NCBI GenBank assembly: GCA_031282835.1
Contig: JAITCU010000001.1
Span: 1-36,081, forward strand
Direction of reading: 5' to 3'
Origin: Puniceicoccales bacterium
Lineage (GTDB): Bacteria > Verrucomicrobiota > Verrucomicrobiia > Opitutales > JAIRLM01
Length of the DNA: 36,081 nucleotides
Position numbers and translations under genes: made by a program. This document shows, piece after piece, positions 1 through 8,189 of this stretch (position 1 is its first letter; every line of letters starts with the position of its first letter). The notes under the pieces are model-generated. The model did no database searches. It worked only from the letters and a program-made list of their open reading frames with translations, and was not told where the DNA came from.

Positions 1-288
1 CTCCGAGGTTGCATCGGGACTGCGATTGGGGACAAAGGTTACTGCTCAAGCCAAGTTAGGGAACGCCTCGAACGAGCTGGGTTACGATTCATCACTCCCG
101 CGCGCACGAACATGAAAAACAGGAACACGGAAGAGGAAAAAAGCCTTCTTCAGAAGAGAAATTTAGTGGAACGTGTCATCGGAAAATTAAAGCGACTTGT
201 CGGAGACAATTTTTCACGCTTTCGCGCCTGGGGAGCGATTCGGGCGACTATTGCGATCGGCATACTGATGTTAAATCTAGGAGTTTGA
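1..288 (+). CDS. IS982-like transposase, C-terminal part (cut by window edge)
   Basis: An open frame enters from the left edge and gives 95 residues before TGA. It carries GDKGY near residue 10, then TPARTNMKN (residues 32-40), LLQKRNLVERVIGKLK, and a hydrophobic end closing in LNLGV. The order GD(K/R)GY, R-NMKN, LL-KR--(V/I)E-V-G-LK is that of the C-terminal half of IS982-family DDE transposases; the glutamate in NLVERV would be the last acidic catalytic residue. The frame is intact over the visible part, so this copy may be functional, but the N-terminal part lies outside the window. Truncated relatives of the same C-terminus recur at 5956-6069, 8771-8829, 16131-16235, 19172-19243 and 35981-36081. 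The IS982 assignment is from motif memory; another DDE family related to IS5 is possible. Confidence 0.75.
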   Translation, partial: LRGCIGTAIGDKGYCSSQVRERLERAGLRFITPARTNMKNRNTEEEKSLLQKRNLVERVIGKLKRLVGDNFSRFRAWGAIRATIAIGILMLNLGV

Positions 289-608
289 GTTTTGCAATTT
301 GCATAATGAATTTTTCTCGCAAAATCCGCAAACACCTTTGAATATTTCCACCAGCGTTGGGCGAGCTTCCATAAGTGTCTTCCAACGCCAGGCCTGCCTC
401 ATAGTCAAGTCTATGAGGGACTTTTTCCATCGGGGTTATATGTGATGTCCTTCGGTTGCGCGGAGAGGCCGATTGCGCTTATTGTCATGATTTTCCGATC
501 GGGGAATGCCAATATAATATGGCAAAACTCTTAGACATAGTCAGCCTCATGCCGAATCGCTCATTGGAATTGTTCCGCTCGATTATCCTAAGGATATTTC
601 GGCAAAAT
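289..608. other. Intergenic flank of the IS element, upstream of the OTU gene
   Basis: No convincing gene. The first about 25 bases after the transposase stop (gttttgcaatttgcata) recur after the remnant stop at 8771-8829, so the IS right end is probably close to 310. A 7-bp stem (CTCATAG at 398-404, CTATGAG at 411-417) is followed by a short T run at 421-425 and could be a weak terminator. At 483-505 the sequence tgattttccgatcgg matches 19446-19460, where it precedes a small cassette ORF on the minus strand. Here the same strand offers only a 25-codon frame (411-488) that I do not call. In-frame start codons upstream of 609 (TTG at 456, ATG at 519) would precede the signal peptide and are disfavoured. 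Confidence 0.5.
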
Positions 609-2015
609 ATGAAATTTTTAATCTTCCTATTCCTTGGCGGCTTATCCAATATCGCGTTTGGCGAAAGTATTCCAACTCGTATTGATGGTGTATATTGCAC
701 GGGACTTGCAATCCCAAATTTTTCAACTGCCACAGCTGAAGGTACGCCTGCAGGCTTGAATCGGGCGGGCAAATTGGTAGAGTATGCCGGGATTAGACAT
801 GTTGATGTAGGCCACGAACTCGTGCATATTTCGAAATATCTTGATGCATATAATTTCCTGGAATTCATTCTGTTCTCGCAGGGGAAAAATACCACTGAAA
901 TAATGGATCTTATCCGCGGAGAAGATCTAGACATATGGAAATTGGCGATATTACAAATATGCGACTATTATAAAATCGATATGCTGAGCCTTGGCAATTT
1001 GCCAGAAGACGTATTTGTGCTACAAAATATATTTCATCGCATTTTTGATGCCGTACGCATGTATAAATGGACTGGAATTGATACGCTACATTCTCCGGAT
1101 TGCACTTCAAACTATGGGAAGTTCTTGATTGCATGGAATTTGTTTTGGAACGATAGCGGAGATGCGGAAGCAGAATTTCTATGCATAATGGGGGATGGAT
1201 CAAATTTCGATTTTAATGAGAATGAGCTATTGCGCGAAACTGACAAAACAGAAGCTTTGCAACGGTGGTCTCACAGAACATTTGAAAGCGCCAACCGATT
1301 ACTAACTCAAGGATCTGATGAGGAAAAAGCTATGGCTCACGAGGTGATCGAATTGGGTCGATGTCTCATTTATGAAAGACGCATTTCGGAATTTTTTCAA
1401 AATCTTATTAAAGCTACCGCCCCACCGATTTCGGGGTTTGATCTTGGGAATGTCAGAGGCGATGGAAATTGCCTCCAAAGAGCACTCGCTGTTATAATAC
1501 ACGGGAATGAGGATTCCCACGGTCCTATCCGCGGACAATTATTTGGAGTAGCTTTGCGGGTTATCGAAACTCAAACCGTGGACCAAGACCTACAGCGTAC
1601 ATTACACGGAGTTCAAGCGGACCATTACGCTCGATGGCTCTTGGCGATATTTCGCAGAAACGAAAATAGATTTCCAGCTGGTGCTCCACAGGCAATCAAT
1701 GCATTAAACTTAGACGAAACTACAACAATTGAAAATCTTCTCCCTACGACATTTGGAATGTGGCAGATGAACAATTATGCAGAGTTACTTTGGATTTATG
1801 CCAATGCCGTTCTGCAATACGATGGCGGCTGGGGGGAATTGATTGATGTAGCATTGGCGGCATATGCATTTAGGCGCACCATCATAGTGCATACGGCAAC
1901 GCAGACGATTACATACAACCAAAATGCTGCACCGCAAAATCCATGGCACATTTTTAATAACGCGCAGGGGAACATGGCTGGGACCCATTGGCAACCATAT
2001 CTCCCGATTGATTAA
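609..2015 (+). CDS. Secreted OTU-domain cysteine protease (probable deubiquitinase)
   Basis: A 468-residue protein. I chose ATG 609 because it opens a clean Sec signal peptide, MKFLIFLFLGGLSNIAFG, with likely cleavage near residue 18; AAGGA lies 14 nt upstream. The frame stays open back to TTG 456 but would bury the signal peptide. The C-terminal 190 residues form an OTU domain: GDGNC (catalytic Asp285 and Cys288), the WGELIDVALAAYAF segment typical of the OTU strand/helix before the last strand, and a terminal THWQPYLP with His460 as the general base. All three catalytic positions are present. Residues 20-275 are of no family I recognise and are mostly helical. OTU proteases cleave ubiquitin chains, so in a bacterium the substrate would be in a eukaryotic host; that part is inference. 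AT-richer than its neighbours, which fits acquisition. Confidence 0.82.
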   Translation: MKFLIFLFLGGLSNIAFGESIPTRIDGVYCTGLAIPNFSTATAEGTPAGLNRAGKLVEYAGIRHVDVGHELVHISKYLDAYNFLEFILFSQGKNTTEIMDLIRGEDLDIWKLAILQICDYYKIDMLSLGNLPEDVFVLQNIFHRIFDAVRMYKWTGIDTLHSPDCTSNYGKFLIAWNLFWNDSGDAEAEFLCIMGDGSNFDFNENELLRETDKTEALQRWSHRTFESANRLLTQGSDEEKAMAHEVIELGRCLIYERRISEFFQNLIKATAPPISGFDLGNVRGDGNCLQRALAVIIHGNEDSHGPIRGQLFGVALRVIETQTVDQDLQRTLHGVQADHYARWLLAIFRRNENRFPAGAPQAINALNLDETTTIENLLPTTFGMWQMNNYAELLWIYANAVLQYDGGWGELIDVALAAYAFRRTIIVHTATQTITYNQNAAPQNPWHIFNNAQGNMAGTHWQPYLPID

Positions 2016-2135
2016 CCAGCAAATTCGTGAGGTGGATTCCTGGCTACTCTCCTTGGGCATCAAAAGCACAGCGGCCGAAAAGTTACATTTCGCACACTTG
2101 ACAACGGCAGGCATTTTCCCAACCGTTCTGGCGTT

Positions 2136-2211
2136 GCGAGTGTAGCTCAGTTGGTAGAGCGCCACCTTGCCAAGGTGGATGCCGAGGGTTCGAGTCCCTT
2201 CGCTCGCACCA
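2136..2211 (+). tRNA. tRNA-Gly(GCC)
   Basis: Complete cloverleaf of 76 nt with encoded CCA. The acceptor GCGAGTG pairs with CGCTCGC (one G-U), the D-arm is AGCTCAGTTGGTAGAGC, the anticodon stem CCACC/GGTGG encloses loop TTGCCAA (anticodon GCC), and the T-arm is GAGGGTTCGAGTCCCTT. A TTGACA lies at 2098-2103 but no good -10 follows it at 17-19 bp. The CCA end is only 10 nt before the ATG of the epimerase gene, so tRNA and mRNA are probably one transcript. Confidence 0.97.
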
Positions 2212-2221
2212 TTTTTGTGCC

Positions 2222-3208
2222 ATGCGAGTTTTAGTGGTGGGCGGTGCTGGTTACCTGGGAAGTCACTTGGTCCACGGGCTTTTAAAGCGCGGTGACGAGG
2301 CGGTGGTCATCGATAATCTGTTAACGGGACAGCGGGGAGTTTTGCCCCAAAAGGTACCATTTTTCCAAACGGATGGCGGGTTGGTCATGGGCGTGGAAGA
2401 CGTCCTGCGGAAGTACGCCATCGATGCCTGTGTGATTTGCTCCCTGTTCAATGGCGGGGAAAGGTCTTTGAAAATGCCATTTCACTATTATCATAATAAT
2501 TTCATCGCCGTATTCTATTTGCTGCAAACGCTTATTAAACATGGAATCCGCCGGGTGGTCCTATCCTCATCCCTGGACATTTACGGACCCAATGCTCCGG
2601 AACCGGTGGATGAAAACACGCCCGTTTATCCTGCAAATCCGCTGGGGAAAACGTTATCCCATTGCGAGGACCTTTTGGCAGACCTGGTGCGCGCGGAAAA
2701 ACTGAGCTGCATCGTTTTCCGCATGGGGAATATTGGTGGCGCCGCCGGGGATGGGACCATCGGCCCCTGGCCCGGTTCCGACAATTTGATCACCGCCCTG
2801 ACGGACGTCGCCTTTGGGGCGCGAGAACACATTTCCATACCCGGCGATCCGATCTACGACATCCTGCACGTTGCGGACGCCGCCGAGGCACATATGGTCG
2901 CCCTGCGCCGGCTTGGGAATCAGGCAAGCATGGAGACGTTCGTGCTAGCATCGGGGATGCCGCTGCCACTGAGCCAAATCATAGCCATGGTTAAAAATGT
3001 CACCCATCGGGAAATTTTCATTCGGGACGAAGGGACGCCATTGGACTTGGTTCCCACCGCGCAAGTGGATGTGACGCTGGCCGTGCGGGAACTTTGGCGA
3101 CATGCCCCCTTGGGCATGGAACGCGTTCTCCACGATGCCTGGGAATGGCGGAAAAAATTTTCAAAGGCGGATGGACGTGGAACGGGATTTTTGCCGAATA
3201 TACGCTAA
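2222..3208 (+). CDS. NAD-dependent epimerase/dehydratase (GalE-like extended SDR) with altered active site
   Basis: A 328-residue extended short-chain dehydrogenase. The N-terminal Rossmann motif GGAGYLGSH (residues 7-15) and the acidic D31 after the second strand indicate NAD binding. SSS (115-117) followed by DIYGPN is the usual serine region, and RMGNIGG with a late nucleotide-sugar-like C-domain follows. In this family the next block is P-Y-G-x-S-K, giving the catalytic YxxxK; here it reads NPLGKTLSHCE, with Leu141 and Leu145 at both positions. The protein may therefore bind NAD and a sugar nucleotide without normal catalysis, or use another acid. ATG 2222 starts 10 nt after the tRNA-Gly CCA with no clear Shine-Dalgarno, suggesting translation from the processed 3' fragment. 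Length is normal for the family; the substrate cannot be read from the sequence. Confidence 0.85.
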   Translation: MRVLVVGGAGYLGSHLVHGLLKRGDEAVVIDNLLTGQRGVLPQKVPFFQTDGGLVMGVEDVLRKYAIDACVICSLFNGGERSLKMPFHYYHNNFIAVFYLLQTLIKHGIRRVVLSSSLDIYGPNAPEPVDENTPVYPANPLGKTLSHCEDLLADLVRAEKLSCIVFRMGNIGGAAGDGTIGPWPGSDNLITALTDVAFGAREHISIPGDPIYDILHVADAAEAHMVALRRLGNQASMETFVLASGMPLPLSQIIAMVKNVTHREIFIRDEGTPLDLVPTAQVDVTLAVRELWRHAPLGMERVLHDAWEWRKKFSKADGRGTGFLPNIR

Positions 3209-3272
3209 ACGTGCAGCGTACCAATTTTGCCCTTGCAATGAAGGGTTTTACCAGCAGATCCCTCCTTGCGGA

Positions 3273-3348
<76 letters not shown>

Positions 3349-3406
3349 TTATTGGTGCGGGCTCCGGGACGGAGGGCAAAAGCCAGGTGGGTTATTGGGG
3401 CGATGT

Positions 3407-3435
3407 TTGACAAATACGTATGATAATTTAAACTA
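3407..3435 (+). promoter_or_regulatory. Promoter placing +1 at the GTG start of the J-domain gene
   Basis: TTGACA at 3407-3412, 17 bp, then AAACTA at 3430-3435 (ACTAAT at 19 bp is an alternative). The distance from the -35 to GTG 3442 is 29 nt, so transcription is predicted to begin at the start codon. No Shine-Dalgarno lies between. Confidence 0.5.
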
Positions 3436-3441
3436 ATATGT

Positions 3442-5898
3442 GTGTGCAGTGACGGGCTTTTAAATAATTCGTCCATCGGCGGCTTCATGCCAGGTTTACT
3501 GGGCCTTGATTACAAAAACACCCCAATGGGGCTCGCACTCTCGGATGTGGGTACGAAAGTCGTTTGCCCAACGGTTCGCATTAGGGGTCAATTTGCCTAT
3601 GGATTTGGCCAATTTGTCCGCCTTGCCCTCCTTGTCTCGGGAATCGGTGGTGTGATACTTTATGCCGTCCGATGTCGATTCGCGGACCCAGTGGCCGCCG
3701 GGGAATCACCCCTCCACGCGCTTATTGCCATCGATCATATGCTCCAACGCGGTGCCGGATATGATGACATTGTGCAGTTTGCCGCTACCGCTGGGTTGCC
3801 GGTCAAAGTTGCCTATGCCGGGGGACAATTTTCATCGGATTCTGAATTTGCCGCTGAGGGAGCTGATTACGGGGAAGCCGCCGCCAGCGAGGTTGATGGC
3901 GAGCGGTGGAATGATCCAGTCGTGCGCGAAACCCTTTCATTTGCGCGCAGGGTTCGCGTACTCCCCGACGGCAGTGGCGGTTTTACGATTTTCCCAACCG
4001 GGGAGGATGGTAAATGCGCTGGATGTGTCGAGATTCCAGACGTGGCCATACTAAACGCATTCCCAAATATCCAAGAAATTGACCTTTCTAACGTATCTCT
4101 TGAGCGGTCAATGGACCTATGCTCACTCCAACACATTAAAAAGTTTACCGGACAAGATTTTCGTTGCGAAAATGGTGTCAGGCTCGTGCCTCCAGCTTCA
4201 CTGGAGAAGGTCTTTCTAAGCGGGACCGGTGCCTTTGGGTTGATTGACTTGCGCAAGTGCCCACGCCTTAGGGAGATTAGCCTTGGTAGCTGTGGCGGAC
4301 AAGTGAATCCACTTTTTGATGTAAAACTGCCAACGAATGATGATCTGCAAGTCCGCATAACGTCAGGCTGGCGAAACGGTTTAGCGCTGCGGAAGATCCA
4401 TCAAATGATGGAAGGATTGGGTATTCCGGTTGTGGATGCGGTATGGCAGCCGGAGTCCATGGCGTCAGTCCCGGAACTCAATAAGATGGGACGGCCTGCA
4501 GCGGACGATATTCCATACCGGGAGGACACACCCACGGTGGTGACGGCCGATCGGCACCCTATGTTTGCGACGGCACAATCGGTTAATGTGCGTTGGAATC
4601 ATTCAATGGGAAAATTTTCTATTTGGCCCGTGGATGAAGGTGGGAAAGTTGGCGAAATTGTTAGAGTGGATGATCTATCCATCCTAAACGATTACCCTAA
4701 TATTCGCAAACTTAATTTGCGCAACATTACAATCGAAAACCAATCGTTAAATTTGCGTGAACTCAGATATATCACAAACGTTGATGCGGATCATTTTGAA
4801 TGCAAAGGACGGGGCTGGATCACACTTCCCAGGGCAACGAAAAGTGCAACTTTTGCAAATAGTTCATTCGAGAAAATTGATTGGACGGACACGTGCCTTG
4901 AGCGCCTGACCATAGGTGGCAGCCACAGAGAATTTTGTGCGCATAATGCCACGCATATGCCTGTACCCGGAAGCAATAACTTGAAAATAATAATAACGGG
5001 TAAATGGAGTTCCGATGGTGACCTCGCCGAATTGCGTCAACAAGTTAAGGGTTGGGGAGCAAACGTAAAAGTTGTGGACAATGCTCGCTGTTTTCGAACG
5101 GATCGGGAAAGAAGGGCGCTGCGCCGGACAACGGCCATTCGGATCAAAAACTCTGATGCGAATGGAATTCTTGAGGTGCAATGCTTTGATGGCAGAAAAT
5201 TTAGGGGTTTAATTTCGATTTCACAGGAAGAACTGAACGAATACCAGAATATTACGCGAATCTACTTGTTGCATGGGCAACAGAAAAAAAGTCTTGATCT
5301 TAGCCGTTTGCGTAATACTAAGGATGTCATTTGCGAAAATTTCGACATGCCTTGTGGCGGTATTGACCTTGGCGCAAGCGTTGAAAGGGTCCGTATGGTG
5401 AGATGTCTAATTCGCGGCGGACTTGGCTGTTCGCAATGTCTCGGCCTTAAAGAGGTTACCATTGATTCCTGTGATGGGCCTCCTGGGCCTAATGATCAAA
5501 ACCGACATTTCGGCAGTCTAATTTATCCGAATGGGGTCCCAATAAAAGTGCATATAACTGGTGCGTGGCATACGAGCCGCGCACTCGACGCGGTGCTAGC
5601 AGGTTACGAAGCACCAAATGTGCAGATAACAAATGATGCCACAATCCAAATCTCCGAAGTGGAAAAAGTTGATCGTACCAGGTCCCAATCAAGCAATGGG
5701 GGTTATGCCAAGGCATGTTCAGTACTTAAAATAACAGAGGAAGAAGGAAAAAATAAAAGTGCAGTGAATAGAGCTTATAGAGTTCACATGATGAAATATC
5801 ACCCCGATAAAAACCCCGGGAACGCTGAAGCCGCCACAAAATCGGCTGAAATAATCGCCGCCCACAGCATCATTTGTCAGGTAAATGGTTGGAGATAA
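3442..5898 (+). CDS. Membrane-anchored LRR-like triple-repeat protein with C-terminal J-domain
   Basis: An 818-residue protein if the leaderless GTG 3442 is used; ATG 3487 with an upstream GGCGG is the alternative (803 aa). A hydrophobic segment (58-78, VRLALLVSGIGGVILYAV) is a probable signal anchor or membrane helix. Three homologous modules of about 167 residues follow at 168-334, 381-547 and 564-732. Each contains a short strand with hydrophilic turns, then ILN-(F/Y)PNI--(I/L)-L or its relative EYQNITRIYL, LRR-like strands, and ends with ITSGW, ITGKW or ITGAW. The last 65 residues (754-818) are a J-domain: AYR--MMKYHPDKNPGN with the invariant HPD at 787-789. J-domains recruit and stimulate Hsp70; the modules would supply target binding. 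No zinc-finger or G/F region, so it is not DnaJ itself. A role as a host-directed or envelope protein is inference. Confidence 0.75.
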   Translation: MCSDGLLNNSSIGGFMPGLLGLDYKNTPMGLALSDVGTKVVCPTVRIRGQFAYGFGQFVRLALLVSGIGGVILYAVRCRFADPVAAGESPLHALIAIDHMLQRGAGYDDIVQFAATAGLPVKVAYAGGQFSSDSEFAAEGADYGEAAASEVDGERWNDPVVRETLSFARRVRVLPDGSGGFTIFPTGEDGKCAGCVEIPDVAILNAFPNIQEIDLSNVSLERSMDLCSLQHIKKFTGQDFRCENGVRLVPPASLEKVFLSGTGAFGLIDLRKCPRLREISLGSCGGQVNPLFDVKLPTNDDLQVRITSGWRNGLALRKIHQMMEGLGIPVVDAVWQPESMASVPELNKMGRPAADDIPYREDTPTVVTADRHPMFATAQSVNVRWNHSMGKFSIWPVDEGGKVGEIVRVDDLSILNDYPNIRKLNLRNITIENQSLNLRELRYITNVDADHFECKGRGWITLPRATKSATFANSSFEKIDWTDTCLERLTIGGSHREFCAHNATHMPVPGSNNLKIIITGKWSSDGDLAELRQQVKGWGANVKVVDNARCFRTDRERRALRRTTAIRIKNSDANGILEVQCFDGRKFRGLISISQEELNEYQNITRIYLLHGQQKKSLDLSRLRNTKDVICENFDMPCGGIDLGASVERVRMVRCLIRGGLGCSQCLGLKEVTIDSCDGPPGPNDQNRHFGSLIYPNGVPIKVHITGAWHTSRALDAVLAGYEAPNVQITNDATIQISEVEKVDRTRSQSSNGGYAKACSVLKITEEEGKNKSAVNRAYRVHMMKYHPDKNPGNAEAATKSAEIIAAHSIICQVNGWR

Positions 5899-5955
5899 GC
5901 GACCAAACAATACATCCGGATACGAACCGCAAGGTTTTTAGACTGGCGCACATTG

Positions 5956-6069
5956 GCAATAGTGAAATCAAAAAGTCTAGCCAACGAAGATTCTTCTAGG
6001 CCTTACGTTTATGCTGCCGTTTGAACGGTAATTGTGGCAGGTATTGTGGCCATAAATCCGGGGTTTTAA
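5956..6069 (+). pseudogene. IS982-like transposase 3' remnant (copy with in-frame stop)
   Basis: Read on the plus strand this gives KSLANEDSSR, then an in-frame TGA at 6022-6024, then VIVAGIVAINPGF and TAA at 6067-6069. It aligns codon by codon with the intact end at 35981-36081 (KSLVGEDFSRF ... VAINLGF stop) and with LVGDNFSRFR at the left edge of the window. It is a decayed C-terminal fragment; no further upstream transposase coding remains because the J-domain gene ends at 5898. Confidence 0.7.
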
Positions 6070-6424
6070 CCTTTTCAGTGCGCTTTGAGGTTTTTCAGTG
6101 AAATCCGCTTGACTTGCTTTGTAAAAATCGTAGAAAGGGTACCGAGATGCGTCTTATAAACCCCGGATTCGGGGGAGGGTTTCGCTAAAGCTCCTTTGGG
6201 GGCCTTAGGAAGCCTTAAATATATATTGCGGACACCTCGGGCGTAGCGGTGTTATTCCCGAGGAAGGAGTAGCGTGACGGAGATGGTAAGGACGTACGCC
6301 GTGTTTCTTAGTTCGGATATCTATTTAATGGCACCACGGCGAAGGCCTTTGTCGCTTGTTGCCGCCTAATCAAGTGGTAAAAGGCGGTATTTGATCTTTG
6401 ACAGAAATATTAACGCGAATTGTG
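6070..6424 (+). repeat. IS-associated tail repeat, copy 1, interrupted
   Basis: Sequence after the remnant stop is shared with 16236-16410 (same strand) and 18979-19171 (inverted). Common blocks are CTTGACTTGCTTTGT at 6112-6123, gagatgcgtcttataaa then CCCGGATTCGGG, a hairpin GCCGCCT/AGGCGGT (6361-6367/6382-6388) and TTTGATCTTTGACAG followed by aaatattaa. In this copy about 160 bp (roughly 6195-6355) separates the two halves and is absent from the others. That insert holds a stem CCTCGGG/CCCGAGG (6235-6241/6257-6263). The rest up to murJ, 6425-6578, shows no gene or signal I recognise. Confidence 0.65.
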
Positions 6425-6578
6425 GAGTTCTAGCTTGGAAAGAGCTTGGCTTGGGGTTTGTTATGTGAAATGGTATCATTCATGAATTGGCGCAGCGGAC
6501 TTGTACATGGCGAATGATTGCTATTGCAAGAAAAGGTTGATTCAAAGCTGTCTTGTAACTAAACCCATTTGCGATTGT

Positions 6579-8189
6579 TTATCTGTCCAGGTGCTTTTGG
6601 TTGGAAATTCCTAAAAATCTCATAAGCAAAGATACTTCGGCAAAATGCATCACCCTGAGGATTAGCACGTAAATTGCTCCGCCGAATGTGATATCGATTA
6701 AAATTTTCAAAAGCGCGGTGGTTTTATCGGCGAAATGAAAATAGCTCAAAAAGAAATGCGCGAACGAGATCCATAATATTAGCCCGCCCGATGCAAATAC
6801 AATTGGTAATAGACGATGTTGTTGTGTGGCTGATGGTCGTAAAGTTCGTTTCAGCAAGCGTTCTAATAAAAACCACTGAAATAGCGCCGCAAGGGAGTTG
6901 GCAACGGCCATTCCCGTGACGCCAAAGGGAACAAGAAAGGACGCGGTCAAAAAAAGATTTGCCACCATGTTTACGATGCCAATGTGCAAGGGGGCGCGCA
7001 TGCTTTGTTGCGCGTGAAAAGCACGAATGGCGACTGCTCCGAGGGCGTAAAATGGGATACCCACCGCCGAGCCACAAAGCACGGGAAATACGCGTTCAAC
7101 GTCCCCCTCGGAAAAATTTCCCCATTGAAAAAGCACCCGCAAAATCGGTTCGCCCAAGCAAATAAGCCCCACTGCCGCGGGGATGGTGACCATGAGAATC
7201 CCCCGTTGCGCCCGGCGATAATTCTCGGAAAAAGTGGCAAAGTCACCGCCGGCCGCTGCTTTCGACAGACCGGGAAAGGCAACCGATGCGATGGCAAAGA
7301 CAAAAATTCCCAGTGGAAGCTCTGTTAGCCGGCTAGACAGATAGAGTGTCGAAATGCCATCGGGTGTAAAACAGTAGGCAAGTATGCGGGAAAGTGTGGT
7401 ATTAATTTGCGTCACTGCCGCGCCCAGAATCGCGGGAAGAAACAGCTTCCAGAGCCGTCCCATGGACTCCGATGGGAGCTGCTCCATACGCCATTGCCAG
7501 CCCTTTCGCTGCAGCATGCACCAGGGAATCAAGATTTGCAATCCACCGCCTGCCAGCACACCGGCGCATAGTAACAATGTGCATTGCAGAGGCCGTTCTT
7601 TACCCAAAAAGAACCCCAGCAGACCAAAGGCTAAAATGGCCACATTGAGGAAAACCGCCGTGAGAGCCGGCCAACCGAAAGTATTTTCTACATTTAGCGC
7701 ACCACAGATCATTGCCGCTATACATGCGCAAATCAGGTAGGGGGAAAGCAAAACGGTTAGTCCCAGGGCGCGGGTCCCCGATGCGCTCAAAAACGGCCAC
7801 AGACCGGCCACGCAAAGGGCAAAAACTCCAATGGCAATCAAAAGTGCCAACGTTAGGCGGGTAAGAACGGCGTTGAGGAGGCGATGGGCCTCCGGTGGAT
7901 CTTTTTGGAAAACATCCGCATAGACGGGGATCAGCGCTGATGTAAGGGCACCCTCACCGAAAAGACGCCGGAAAAGATTCGGGACGGTGAAGGCGAAAAG
8001 AAAGGCCCCGTTCCACGGGGACAGGCCCAGCAAGGCAAATATAACAACGTCCCGAAAAAGCCCTCCCACGCGCGACGCTGCCGTTGCCCAGGCGACGGAA
8101 ACGACCGAATGTTCCCCGCTCATTCGTTGGAGTGGATGGGCAGATTGACTTTCAAAGTCAATTTGATGTTTTTTTTGTGTGTAGCTCAT
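6579..8189 (-). CDS. murJ: Lipid II flippase MurJ (MviN)
   Basis: A 536-residue multi-pass membrane protein of the MVF/MOP superfamily that moves undecaprenyl-pyrophosphate-linked peptidoglycan precursor across the inner membrane. Recognisable MurJ blocks are ASRVGGLFRDVVIFALLG, FLFAFTVPNLFRRLFGEGA, LTSALIPVY early on, and later FCFTP-like loop residues, SRLTELPLGIFVFAIA and FPGLSKAAAGGD. Length is normal and about 14 hydrophobic segments can be counted. The ATG at 8189 overlaps the stop of the upstream small gene as ATGA, with AAGGAGG 13 nt upstream; a second Met (residue 23, MSGEHSVV) fits the usual N-terminus and may be the true start. Expression probably depends on the cassette promoter at 8670-8700. 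Confidence 0.95.
   Translation of the reverse strand: MSYTQKKHQIDFESQSAHPLQRMSGEHSVVSVAWATAASRVGGLFRDVVIFALLGLSPWNGAFLFAFTVPNLFRRLFGEGALTSALIPVYADVFQKDPPEAHRLLNAVLTRLTLALLIAIGVFALCVAGLWPFLSASGTRALGLTVLLSPYLICACIAAMICGALNVENTFGWPALTAVFLNVAILAFGLLGFFLGKERPLQCTLLLCAGVLAGGGLQILIPWCMLQRKGWQWRMEQLPSESMGRLWKLFLPAILGAAVTQINTTLSRILAYCFTPDGISTLYLSSRLTELPLGIFVFAIASVAFPGLSKAAAGGDFATFSENYRRAQRGILMVTIPAAVGLICLGEPILRVLFQWGNFSEGDVERVFPVLCGSAVGIPFYALGAVAIRAFHAQQSMRAPLHIGIVNMVANLFLTASFLVPFGVTGMAVANSLAALFQWFLLERLLKRTLRPSATQQHRLLPIVFASGGLILWISFAHFFLSYFHFADKTTALLKILIDITFGGAIYVLILRVMHFAEVSLLMRFLGISNQKHLDR

Noticed and set aside
411..488. A 25-codon minus-strand frame after CCGATCGG
   Set aside because: Its residues do not align with small gene 2 beyond the start region, and no small gene 1 precedes it.
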